Shown one piece after another: positions 1 to 5,853 of a DNA stretch of 6,242 bases. This DNA comes from Flavobacteriales bacterium (lineage in GTDB: Bacteria; Bacteroidota; Bacteroidia; Flavobacteriales; BACL11): NCBI GenBank assembly GCA_002728175.1, contig PBVH01000016.1, forward strand, positions 55,774 through 62,015, written 5' to 3'. The position numbers and the translations under genes are program-made. The notes beneath the pieces are model-generated. The model saw only the letters and a program-made list of their open reading frames with translations. It searched no databases and was not told the origin of the DNA. Each line of letters begins with the position of its first letter. The first letter of the stretch is position 1.

Positions 1-26
1 GGTCCTTTTTTTAATGATCTTGCCAT
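1..26 (-). CDS. rpsS: 30S ribosomal protein S19, N-terminal fragment (runs off the left edge)
   Basis: Only the first eight codons and part of the ninth are inside the window; the minus strand from base 26 reads M-A-R-S-L-K-K-G-(P), which is the conserved start of S19. S19 binds the head of the 30S subunit with S13. The start lies four bases after the rplB stop, and S19 directly after L2 is the usual order in S10-type clusters, so the position supports the call as strongly as the short peptide. The bases before the ATG are A/T only, apart from one G, with no Shine-Dalgarno sequence. The rest of the gene cannot be judged. Confidence 0.9.
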
Positions 27-30
27 AAAA

Positions 31-852
31 TTATTTTCTTCTTTCTATTATGTATTTATTTGAACTCTTCTTCTTATTTCTAGTTTTATATCCCTTAGCA
101 GGTACACCATTCTTGTTTCTAGGTAAACCTCCTGAATGCTTTCCTTCTCCACCACCCATTGGGTGATCTACAGGATTTTTTACAGTTGCCCGTACGTTTG
201 GTCTTCTTCCTTTCCACCTACTTCGACCTGCTTTACCCGAAACTTGTAATTGATGTTGTGGATTAGATACTGAGCCAATGGTAGCTAAACATGTAATCAA
301 AATTTTTCTAATTTCACCAGAGGACAGTTTAACAGTTGCATACTTTCCATCTCTCGCCATTAATTGAGCACTAGAACCGGCACTTCTTGCCAATATCCCT
401 CCCTGCTTTGGCCTTAATTCAACATTATGTATAGTTGTACCTAGTGGAATTTCGCTTAAAGGTAAAGTGTTTCCTATATTAATTGGTGCATTTTTAGCTG
501 ACAACAACTCCAATCCAACTTTAAGACCATCAGGAGCAATTATATATCTTTTTTCACCATCAACATAGTGAAGTAACGCAATGTTGGCAGTTCTATTTGG
601 ATCGTACTCTATGGTTGCTACTTTACATGCAACATCTTTTTTATCTCTTTTGAAATCAATGATTCTATACCTTTTTTTATGTCCACCTCCAACATTCTCA
701 ATAGTCATTTTACCAGTATCATTTCTACCACCAGATCTCTTCTTCTTGAGAAGTAAACTTTTCTCTGGCCTAGAGGTTGTAATCTCATCAAAAGTTATAG
801 CAACTTTATGTCTTTGCCCAGGGGTAATTGGTTTATATTTCTTTAATGCCAT
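31..852 (-). CDS. rplB: 50S ribosomal protein L2
   Basis: A 273-residue protein, the usual bacterial L2 length. L2 is a primary 23S rRNA binder needed for subunit association and for building the peptidyl transferase region. Going by the family, the N-terminal OB-like RNA-binding domain covers roughly residues 40-120 and the SH3-like domain roughly 125-200, followed by the basic C-terminal extension. The motif NPVDHPMGGGEG lies at residues 226-237; His230 matches the E. coli histidine long implicated in peptidyl transferase activity (His229 in mature numbering). The second histidine of the E. coli motif HPHGGG is Met232 here, which I recall as usual in Bacteroidota. The tail ends NKYIIERRK. 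The ATG follows the rplW stop by eight bases; upstream is only A/T-rich sequence with no ribosome binding site. Stop codon TAA. Identity is certain. Confidence 0.99.
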   Translation of the reverse strand: MALKKYKPITPGQRHKVAITFDEITTSRPEKSLLLKKKRSGGRNDTGKMTIENVGGGHKKRYRIIDFKRDKKDVACKVATIEYDPNRTANIALLHYVDGEKRYIIAPDGLKVGLELLSAKNAPINIGNTLPLSEIPLGTTIHNVELRPKQGGILARSAGSSAQLMARDGKYATVKLSSGEIRKILITCLATIGSVSNPQHQLQVSGKAGRSRWKGRRPNVRATVKNPVDHPMGGGEGKHSGGLPRNKNGVPAKGYKTRNKKKSSNKYIIERRK

Positions 853-860
853 ATTTATTA

Positions 861-1151
861 TTATATATTACTATAAAAATCTATACTATCACCTTCAGCA
901 AGTGTAACTATTGCCTTTTTGTAAGTAGATGTTTTTCCAACAATCATCCCTGACTTGGTGCCTCTAACTCTTTTCTTACCAATACATACCATTGTTTTTA
1001 TTGATATAACTTCTACATCGTACATTTTTTCAACTTCTTTTTTTATCTCAATCTTATTGGAGTTCTTATCAACAACAAATGCGAAACGATTATACTTTTC
1101 GCTTTGATCAGTCATTTTTTCAGTAATAATTGGTTTTTTAACAATATTCAT
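861..1151 (-). CDS. rplW: 50S ribosomal protein L23
   Basis: A 96-residue protein, in the normal range for bacterial L23. L23 sits at the exit of the peptide tunnel and is the docking point for trigger factor and the signal recognition particle. The N-terminus carries the typical KPIITEK (residues 6-12). Next comes the F-x-F-V-V-D strand (23-28) and the N-K-I-E-I-K helix start (32-37), then the basic extended loop around residues 58-79 that reaches into 23S rRNA. The end, IDFYSNI, is the form I associate with Bacteroidota. It is eight bases from both neighbours, rplD upstream and rplB downstream, so it is internal to the operon. No Shine-Dalgarno sequence precedes the ATG, only a run ending in AAAA. 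Stop codon TAA. Confidence 0.98.
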   Translation of the reverse strand: MNIVKKPIITEKMTDQSEKYNRFAFVVDKNSNKIEIKKEVEKMYDVEVISIKTMVCIGKKRVRGTKSGMIVGKTSTYKKAIVTLAEGDSIDFYSNI

Positions 1152-1159
1152 TTTTATAT

Positions 1160-1783
1160 CTAAAAGTTTTTTTCAATTTCCTTTATTGATGATTCTAAAA
1201 GCATCAATTTATTAGTATTCATAACATCATAAGTATTTAGTTCTGATGCTAGTACTACTCTAGCTTTTTTTAAATTTCTTGATGATAACAATATATTTTT
1301 ATTAGCTTGAGAAAGTACTAATAAAGTTTTATTATCTTGCAAACCAAAATTTGTTAAAATATCTAAATACTGCTTTGTTTTTGGAGTATCAATAGTAAAA
1401 TCCTCTAAAACGATAATATTTTTATTCTTAGCTTTATATGACAAGGCAGATTTTCTTGCAATTCTTTTAACCTTTTTATTAACTTTCAAATCATACTTTC
1501 TTGGACGAGGACCAAATACTCTTCCTCCTCCTCTAAATAAAGGATTTTTAATATCACCGACCCTAGCAGCTCCACTTCCTTTTTGCTTTCTTAATTTTCT
1601 TCTACTTCCTTTAACATCGGATCTTTCTTTAGCTTTATGTGTGCCTGTTCTTTGAGCAGCTAAATATTGTTTTACATCTAAATATATAGCATGATCATTT
1701 GGAGTAAATCCAAAAACATTATTATTTAAATCAACTTTCTTAGTTGTTGCTTTACCTGAAGTCTTATGTACTACTATTTTCAT
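1160..1783 (-). CDS. rplD: 50S ribosomal protein L4
   Basis: A 207-residue protein of normal bacterial L4 length. L4 binds domain I of 23S rRNA, and its long loop lines the peptide exit tunnel near L22. The loop motif RKQKGSGAARVGD is at residues 65-77; Lys68 matches E. coli Lys63, a known macrolide-resistance position, and is unchanged. Downstream are the glycine-rich GGGRVFGPRPRKY (85-97) and the KVNKKVKRIARKSALS block (100-115) that packs on rRNA. The ATG overlaps the rplC stop by one base in a TAATG arrangement, which favours translational coupling between the two genes. In E. coli L4 represses its own operon through the S10 leader; here there is no room for such a leader before rpsJ, so that mechanism is not expected. 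Stop codon TAG, the only one among the complete operon genes; the others use TAA. Confidence 0.99.
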   Translation of the reverse strand: MKIVVHKTSGKATTKKVDLNNNVFGFTPNDHAIYLDVKQYLAAQRTGTHKAKERSDVKGSRRKLRKQKGSGAARVGDIKNPLFRGGGRVFGPRPRKYDLKVNKKVKRIARKSALSYKAKNKNIIVLEDFTIDTPKTKQYLDILTNFGLQDNKTLLVLSQANKNILLSSRNLKKARVVLASELNTYDVMNTNKLMLLESSIKEIEKNF

Positions 1784-2397
1784 TATTTTTCTATTGTTAT
1801 ATATGAATTTCTCGCGCCAGGAACAGATCCCTTAACAACTATGATATTCTTATCTGACATAATCTTAAGAACTTCTAAGTTCTCAATCTTCACTTTAGCA
1901 TTTCCAGTTTGCCCCGCCATTCTCATTCCCTTAAAAACTCTTGCAGGATAGGAAGCTGCACCAATTGAACCAGGAGCTCGCATTCTATTATGTTGACCGT
2001 GGGTTGCGTCTCCAACACCTCTAAAATTATGTCTTTTTACAACACCTTGAAAACCTTTTCCTTTAGAAGTTCCCGAAACAGTAACATAGTCTCCAACCTC
2101 AAAAATTTCAACATTTAAATCTTGTCCTAATTCTACATCTATATCAGCAGGAAATTCTACCATTTTTTTTAATGGAACAGATTTCGCTTTCTTTAAATGA
2201 CCTTTTAAAGCCTTAGAAACTCTATTTTCTTTTTGTTCAAGATATCCTAGCTGCAGTGCATCATAACCATCTTTTTCACTACTCTTTATTTGAGTGACTT
2301 TACATGGTCCAACCTGTAATATTGTACATGGTATGTTTTTTCCTGTTTCAGAAAATATTGACGTCATTGCTATTTTTTTACCTATTAGTCCTGGCAT
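1783..2397 (-). CDS. rplC: 50S ribosomal protein L3
   Basis: A 204-residue protein, within the usual bacterial range. L3 is one of the first proteins to bind 23S rRNA, and its central finger reaches the peptidyl transferase centre. The signature SGTSKGKGFQG is at residues 108-118, followed by the RHNFRG motif (122-127) and the loop GSIGAASYPARVFKGMRMAG (143-162). E. coli has GSIGQNQTPG at this place, and PrmB methylates a glutamine in it; no glutamine is present here, so that modification cannot occur. I recall the alanine/serine form from other Bacteroidota. The start MPGLIGKK is the standard one and lies 11 bases after the rpsJ stop, without a Shine-Dalgarno sequence. The stop TAA shares its last base with the rplD ATG. 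Confidence 0.99.
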   Translation of the reverse strand: MPGLIGKKIAMTSIFSETGKNIPCTILQVGPCKVTQIKSSEKDGYDALQLGYLEQKENRVSKALKGHLKKAKSVPLKKMVEFPADIDVELGQDLNVEIFEVGDYVTVSGTSKGKGFQGVVKRHNFRGVGDATHGQHNRMRAPGSIGAASYPARVFKGMRMAGQTGNAKVKIENLEVLKIMSDKNIIVVKGSVPGARNSYITIEK

Positions 2398-2408
2398 TTT
2401 TATAAATA

Positions 2409-2717
2409 TTAAATTACTTTAATTTCAACGTGAACACCACTTGGCAACTCTAGTTTCATCAATGCATCTATTGTCTTTGATGATGAACTATATATATCCA
2501 TTAATCTTTTATGATTTGCCAATTGAAACTGTTCTCTTGCTTGCTTGTTAACGTGTGGAGATCTGAGAACTGTATAAATTCTTTTATGAGTCGGAAGTGG
2601 AATTGGTCCACTAACAATAGCTCCTGAACTTTTTACAGTCTTAACAATTTTTTCTGCAGATTGATCTACTAAGGTATGATCAAAAGATTTTAATTTTATT
2701 CGTACTTTCTGTGCCAT
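2409..2717 (-). CDS. rpsJ: 30S ribosomal protein S10 (also NusE)
   Basis: A 102-residue protein, the standard size. S10 sits in the head of the 30S subunit and, outside the ribosome, acts as NusE in antitermination and in NusG-mediated transcription-translation coupling. The family pattern is clear: Q-K-V-R-I-K-L-K-S-F-D-H at the start, GPIPLPTHKR at 37-46, SPHVNKQAREQF at 53-64, and the KTIDALMKLELPSGV region at 81-95. It starts ten bases after the fusA stop. In many bacteria tuf, or a long regulatory leader, lies between these genes; here there is neither. A GGAGAA string 14 bases upstream is the Gly-Glu end of fusA and is too far away to act as a normal ribosome binding site. Stop codon TAA. 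Confidence 0.99.
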   Translation of the reverse strand: MAQKVRIKLKSFDHTLVDQSAEKIVKTVKSSGAIVSGPIPLPTHKRIYTVLRSPHVNKQAREQFQLANHKRLMDIYSSSSKTIDALMKLELPSGVHVEIKVI

Positions 2718-2727
2718 CTATTATATT

Positions 2728-4827
2728 TTATTCTCCACTGTTTGCTTTAATAACCTCATCTGAAATATTTTTTGGTGCTTCACTAAAATCAAAAAATTCC
2801 ATCGTTGATGTAGCTCTTCCTGATGTTATTGTTCTTAGATCTGTAATGTAACCAAACATTTCTGAAAGTGGTACCTTAGCACTAACTACCTTAGCCCCAC
2901 CTTTATCGTCCATTCCTTCAACATTTCCTCTTCTTCTATTTAAATCACCTATAACATCACCCATATTTTCCTCAGGTGTTATTACTGTTAACTTCATTAT
3001 AGGCTCTAAAATTTTTGCATTAGCTTGTTTAGCTGCAACCTTAAATGCTATCTGAGCACACAACTCAAATGATAGTTGGTCGGAATCAACATCATGAAAA
3101 GACCCGTCATACAAACGTACCTTCATGGAATTTAATGGATAGCCAGCTAAGACACCATTGCTCATCGCCATAGAAAATCCTTTCTCCACAGATGGAATAA
3201 ATTCTTTGGGAATATTACCACCTTTTATTTCATTAATAAATTGCAAGCCCTCACCCTCAAAATCAGAATCTATTGGTGATAACTCAAATTTTATATCTGC
3301 AAATTTTCCACGTCCTCCGGACTGTTTTTTATATACTTCTCTATGATCAACTGATGAAGTTATTGCTTCTTTATACGCAACTTGAGGAGCTCCCTGGTTA
3401 CATTCTACACTAAATTCTCTTTTTAATCTATCAATTATTATATCTAAATGTAATTCTCCCATACCAGAAATAATAGTTTGTCCCGAGTCTTCATCTGTTT
3501 TAACAGTAAAGGTAGGATCTTCTTCGGCTAACTTACCAAGTGCAACTCCTAATTTGTCTAAATCTTTTTGTGTTTTAGGTTCTACAGCTATACCAATTAC
3601 AGGATCTGGGAAATCCATTGATTCTAATACAATTGGTGAATTCAAATCACATAATGTATCACCAGTTCTAATATCCTTAAAACCTACTAATGCAGCAATA
3701 TCACCTGCATTTAATTTATCAATTTGATTTTGTTTATTAGAATGCATCTGATAAATACGAGAAATTCTCTCCTTTTTACCAGTTCTTGTATTTAAAACAA
3801 AACTACCTTGGTCTAAACTACCAGAGTAAGCTCTTGTAAAACATAGCCTTCCAACATAAGGGTCTGTAGCAATTTTAAATGCTAATGAAGAAAATGGAGC
3901 ATCAACTGATGGTTTTCTACTTTCTTCTGCTCCAGTATCAGGGTTTGTACCAGTTATGGCCTCAACATCTAGTGGGGATGGTAATATTTCCATTACCATA
4001 TCTAACATCGCTTGTACGCCTTTATTCTTAAAAGCAGAACCACACATCATAGGAACAACTTTTCCAGTGATTGTTGCTTGTCTAAGTGCATTTAAAATTT
4101 CTCTCTCAGTTAACGACTCTTCATCTTCGAAATATTTTTCCATTAATGACTCGTCAAATTCAGCAACTGCTTCAAGTAAATTAGCTCTATGTTCTCTTGC
4201 TTCATCAATCAAATCAGCTGGAATATCTACTTCTTGAAATGTCATTCCTTGGTCTTCTTCATTCCAAACAATGCCTTTAAAGTTTATTAAATCAACAACT
4301 CCCTTAAACTCTGACTCAGCTCCTATCGGTATTTGTAACGGAAGTGCATAAGAACCTAACATTTCTTTAACATCTTTACAAACAGCTAGAAAATTAGCTC
4401 CTTGTCTATCCATTTTATTTACAAAACCTATACGAGGAACATTATAATTATTAGCCAATCTCCAGTTTGTTTCAGATTGTGGCTCAACACCATCAACTGC
4501 TGAAAAAAGAAAAACTAAACCATCTAAAACTCTTAACGATCTATTTACTTCAACTGTAAAATCAACGTGACCAGGTGTATCGATGATATTAACATGATAA
4601 TCTTTTCCCCTATATGGCCAATTTAATGTTGTAGCTGCAGAAGTGATTGTAATACCTCTTTCTTGTTCTTGCTCCATCCAATCCATTGTAGCGGCTCCAT
4701 CGTGGACCTCTCCAATTTTATGTGATACACCACCATAATATAAAATTCTTTCGGTAGTTGTTGTTTTACCTGCATCGATATGTGCTGCAATTCCTATGTT
4801 TCTTGTATATGTTAAGTCTCTAGCCAT
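2728..4827 (-). CDS. fusA: Translation elongation factor G, canonical GTP-hydrolysing form
   Basis: A 699-residue protein of normal EF-G length. It uses GTP to move tRNAs and mRNA through the ribosome and, with RRF, splits post-termination ribosomes. All GTPase motifs are intact: AHIDAGKT at 15-22 (G1), RGIT at 57-60 (G2), DTPGH with catalytic His87 at 83-87 (G3), NKMD at 137-140 (G4) and GSAF at 263-266 (G5). Domain III carries SGMGELHLD (454-462). The tip of domain IV has KQSGGRG (501-507) and His578, and domain V has FGYITDLRTITSGRAT (658-673). These features fit the housekeeping EF-G rather than the GTPase-independent EF-G2 paralogue described in Bacteroides. It lies three bases after rpsG and ten before rpsJ, with no tuf following. 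No Shine-Dalgarno sequence. Stop codon TAA. Confidence 0.99.
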   Translation of the reverse strand: MARDLTYTRNIGIAAHIDAGKTTTTERILYYGGVSHKIGEVHDGAATMDWMEQEQERGITITSAATTLNWPYRGKDYHVNIIDTPGHVDFTVEVNRSLRVLDGLVFLFSAVDGVEPQSETNWRLANNYNVPRIGFVNKMDRQGANFLAVCKDVKEMLGSYALPLQIPIGAESEFKGVVDLINFKGIVWNEEDQGMTFQEVDIPADLIDEAREHRANLLEAVAEFDESLMEKYFEDEESLTEREILNALRQATITGKVVPMMCGSAFKNKGVQAMLDMVMEILPSPLDVEAITGTNPDTGAEESRKPSVDAPFSSLAFKIATDPYVGRLCFTRAYSGSLDQGSFVLNTRTGKKERISRIYQMHSNKQNQIDKLNAGDIAALVGFKDIRTGDTLCDLNSPIVLESMDFPDPVIGIAVEPKTQKDLDKLGVALGKLAEEDPTFTVKTDEDSGQTIISGMGELHLDIIIDRLKREFSVECNQGAPQVAYKEAITSSVDHREVYKKQSGGRGKFADIKFELSPIDSDFEGEGLQFINEIKGGNIPKEFIPSVEKGFSMAMSNGVLAGYPLNSMKVRLYDGSFHDVDSDQLSFELCAQIAFKVAAKQANAKILEPIMKLTVITPEENMGDVIGDLNRRRGNVEGMDDKGGAKVVSAKVPLSEMFGYITDLRTITSGRATSTMEFFDFSEAPKNISDEVIKANSGE

Positions 4828-4830
4828 AAT

Positions 4831-5298
4831 TTAAAATCTAAAATGCGAAAATGCTTTATTCGCTTCCGCCATCCTATGTGTATCTTGTTTCTTTTTATAA
4901 GCAGCTCCTTCCTCTTTGTAGGCTGCTAATAGTTCGGCAGATAATCTACCTGTCATTGTTTTTTCATTTCTTTTTCTTGCAGCCCCTATTGTCCACTTCA
5001 TAGCTAAAGAGATTCTTCTGTCTTCTCTAACAGGATGAGGAATTTGAAAAGTTGCTCCTCCTATCCTTCTACTTCTGACCTCTACATGAGGCATAACATT
5101 TTCCAATGCTTTTTCAAAAACAGACATGATATTTTCATCTGTTTTAGTACTTATATCATCCAGAGCGTTATATAACACCTTAAAAGCAGTATTTTTTTTA
5201 CCATCTAACATTAGGTTATTAACAAACCTAGTTACCAAAACACTTTCAAATTTAGGATCTGGAAGTAATATTCTTCTTTTTGCTCTTCTTTTTCTCAT
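4831..5298 (-). CDS. rpsG: 30S ribosomal protein S7
   Basis: A 155-residue protein, close to the 155-158 residues common in bacteria. S7 binds the 3' major domain of 16S rRNA, starts assembly of the 30S head and contacts the E-site tRNA. The N-terminal signature LPDPKFESVLVTRFVNNLM (12-30) plus DGKK (32-35) is clear. So are the beta-hairpin region VEVRSRRIGGATFQIP (72-87) and the conserved HRMAEANKAFSHFRF end (141-155), the last in the form I know from Bacteroidota. The basic start MRKRRAKRRI and the six-base distance from the rpsL stop support the chosen ATG. The bases before it are almost all A and T. S7 represses str-operon translation in E. coli through the rpsL-rpsG junction; the six-base junction here leaves no space for that structure between the genes. 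Stop codon TAA. Confidence 0.99.
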   Translation of the reverse strand: MRKRRAKRRILLPDPKFESVLVTRFVNNLMLDGKKNTAFKVLYNALDDISTKTDENIMSVFEKALENVMPHVEVRSRRIGGATFQIPHPVREDRRISLAMKWTIGAARKRNEKTMTGRLSAELLAAYKEEGAAYKKKQDTHRMAEANKAFSHFRF

Positions 5299-5304
5299 TA
5301 ATTT

Positions 5305-5679
5305 TTATTTTTTTGGTCTTTTCGCACCGTATTTTGATCTTCTTTGTGTTCTTTCATTAACACCTGAAGTATCTAAAGCTCCTCTAACAATATGATATCT
5401 TACACCAGGTAAATCTTTCACTCTACCACCTCTTACAAGAACAACTGAATATTCCTGTAAATTATGTCCTTCACCACCAATATACGCATTAACTTCATTA
5501 CCGTTAGTTAATCTTACCCTAGCAACTTTTCTTAAAGCTGAATTAGGCTTTTTTGGCGTAGTAGTGTATACTCTAGTACAAACACCCCTTCTTTGTGGGC
5601 AACTCTTCAAAGCTAATGACTTACTTTTTTTATTAATACTAGTCCTACCTTTTCTTACTAATTGTTGTATTGTTGGCAT
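5305..5679 (-). CDS. rpsL: 30S ribosomal protein S12
   Basis: A 124-residue protein, the standard size, and the first gene of the operon. S12 sits at the decoding centre and helps set translational accuracy. The start MPTIQQLVRKGR is diagnostic. The loop TTPKKPNSALRK is at 40-51 with Lys43 and Lys44, and VKDLPGVRYH is at 87-96 with Lys88 and Asp89. The classic streptomycin-resistance positions thus carry the sensitive residues, and Asp89 is the site that is beta-methylthiolated in some bacteria. The basic tail ends RRSKYGAKRPKK. The ATG at 5679 is fixed by protein conservation; another ATG five bases upstream is out of frame. A promoter candidate with a TACATTTG box lies about 25 bases before the start, giving a very short leader without a Shine-Dalgarno sequence. 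Stop codon TAA. Confidence 0.99.
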   Translation of the reverse strand: MPTIQQLVRKGRTSINKKSKSLALKSCPQRRGVCTRVYTTTPKKPNSALRKVARVRLTNGNEVNAYIGGEGHNLQEYSVVLVRGGRVKDLPGVRYHIVRGALDTSGVNERTQRRSKYGAKRPKK

Positions 5680-5695
5680 ATCATATCTATAAAAT

Positions 5696-5733
5696 GGCCG
5701 GCAAATGTAATAATTTATTCATAAAATGTAAAA
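5696..5733 (-). promoter_or_regulatory. Probable sigma-A promoter of the str-S10 operon, Bacteroidota type, with GC-rich discriminator
   Basis: The minus strand reads TACATTTG at 5709-5702, an exact match to the TAnnTTTG -7 element of Bacteroidota housekeeping promoters. It is followed directly by CCGGCC (5701-5696), a GC-only island in otherwise AT-rich DNA. The -33 element is weak: TTT at 5733-5731, instead of TTG, at a 21-base spacing. Further upstream, 5743-5766 is rich in A and T tracts and could act like an UP element. Transcription would start near 5696, leaving a leader of under 20 bases before rpsL. The only gene-free space upstream of rpsL is here, and an independent promoter is expected because a terminator lies just upstream. 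The exact start is inferred. Confidence 0.6.
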
Positions 5734-5776
5734 TTGTTAGATGTTTTTTTTAAAAACGATTTTTTCTTAAAATGTA
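5702..5776 (-). repeat. Three copies of TACATTT in the rpsL upstream region
   Basis: On the minus strand, TACATTTT occurs at 5776-5769 and 5730-5723, and TACATTTG at 5709-5702. The last two are exactly 21 bases apart, about two helical turns. The final copy is the best -7 box. The other two lack the final G and could be weaker alternative promoters or binding sites for a regulator. In DNA this rich in A and T, such short matches may also arise by chance, so the call is tentative. Confidence 0.35.
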
Positions 5777-5795
5777 TAAATAAACTTTAATAATT

Positions 5796-5823
5796 AAAAA
5801 AGAGACCTAATTCAGATCTCTTT
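5796..5823 (-). terminator. Intrinsic terminator after the T9SS cargo gene
   Basis: On the minus strand the arm AAAGAGATC (5823-5815) can pair over nine positions with GGTCTCTTT (5807-5799), including one G-U pair, around a seven-base loop. The arm runs into a stretch of T (six T in all, 5801-5796). The stem begins about 30 bases after the stop of the upstream gene and ends well before the rpsL promoter, so it would end the cargo transcript and insulate the ribosomal operon. On the plus strand the hairpin is followed by only three T and then CAG, and no plus-strand gene precedes it. Confidence 0.8.
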
Positions 5824-5853
5824 CAGTATATTATTTACATAGTATTATTCATT

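Noticed and set aside
581..907. Plus-strand open frame of 108 codons opposite rplB and rplW
   Set aside because: It lies across two certain ribosomal genes and gives a hydrophobic, low-complexity product expected from the complement of lysine-rich coding DNA. No promoter or family resemblance.
2731..2736. GGAGAA on the minus strand upstream of rpsJ, resembling a Shine-Dalgarno sequence
   Set aside because: It ends 13 bases before the ATG, beyond the working distance, and consists of the Gly and Glu codons at the end of fusA. No other gene of the operon has such a motif.
3956..4237. Plus-strand open frame inside fusA, rich in serine and alanine
   Set aside because: It is wholly antisense to the conserved EF-G gene, with no recognisable domain; it is a shadow of codon use on the other strand.
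5126..5395. Plus-strand open frame opposite rpsG and rpsL
   Set aside because: It is antisense to two certain genes and its leucine- and phenylalanine-rich product is the usual artefact of lysine-rich reverse strands.
5743..5766. AAAAA-CGA-TTTTT inverted repeat as a second terminator or operator
   Set aside because: The stem is only five A-T pairs with a three-base loop, too weak for termination; it is better read as A/T tracts upstream of the promoter.
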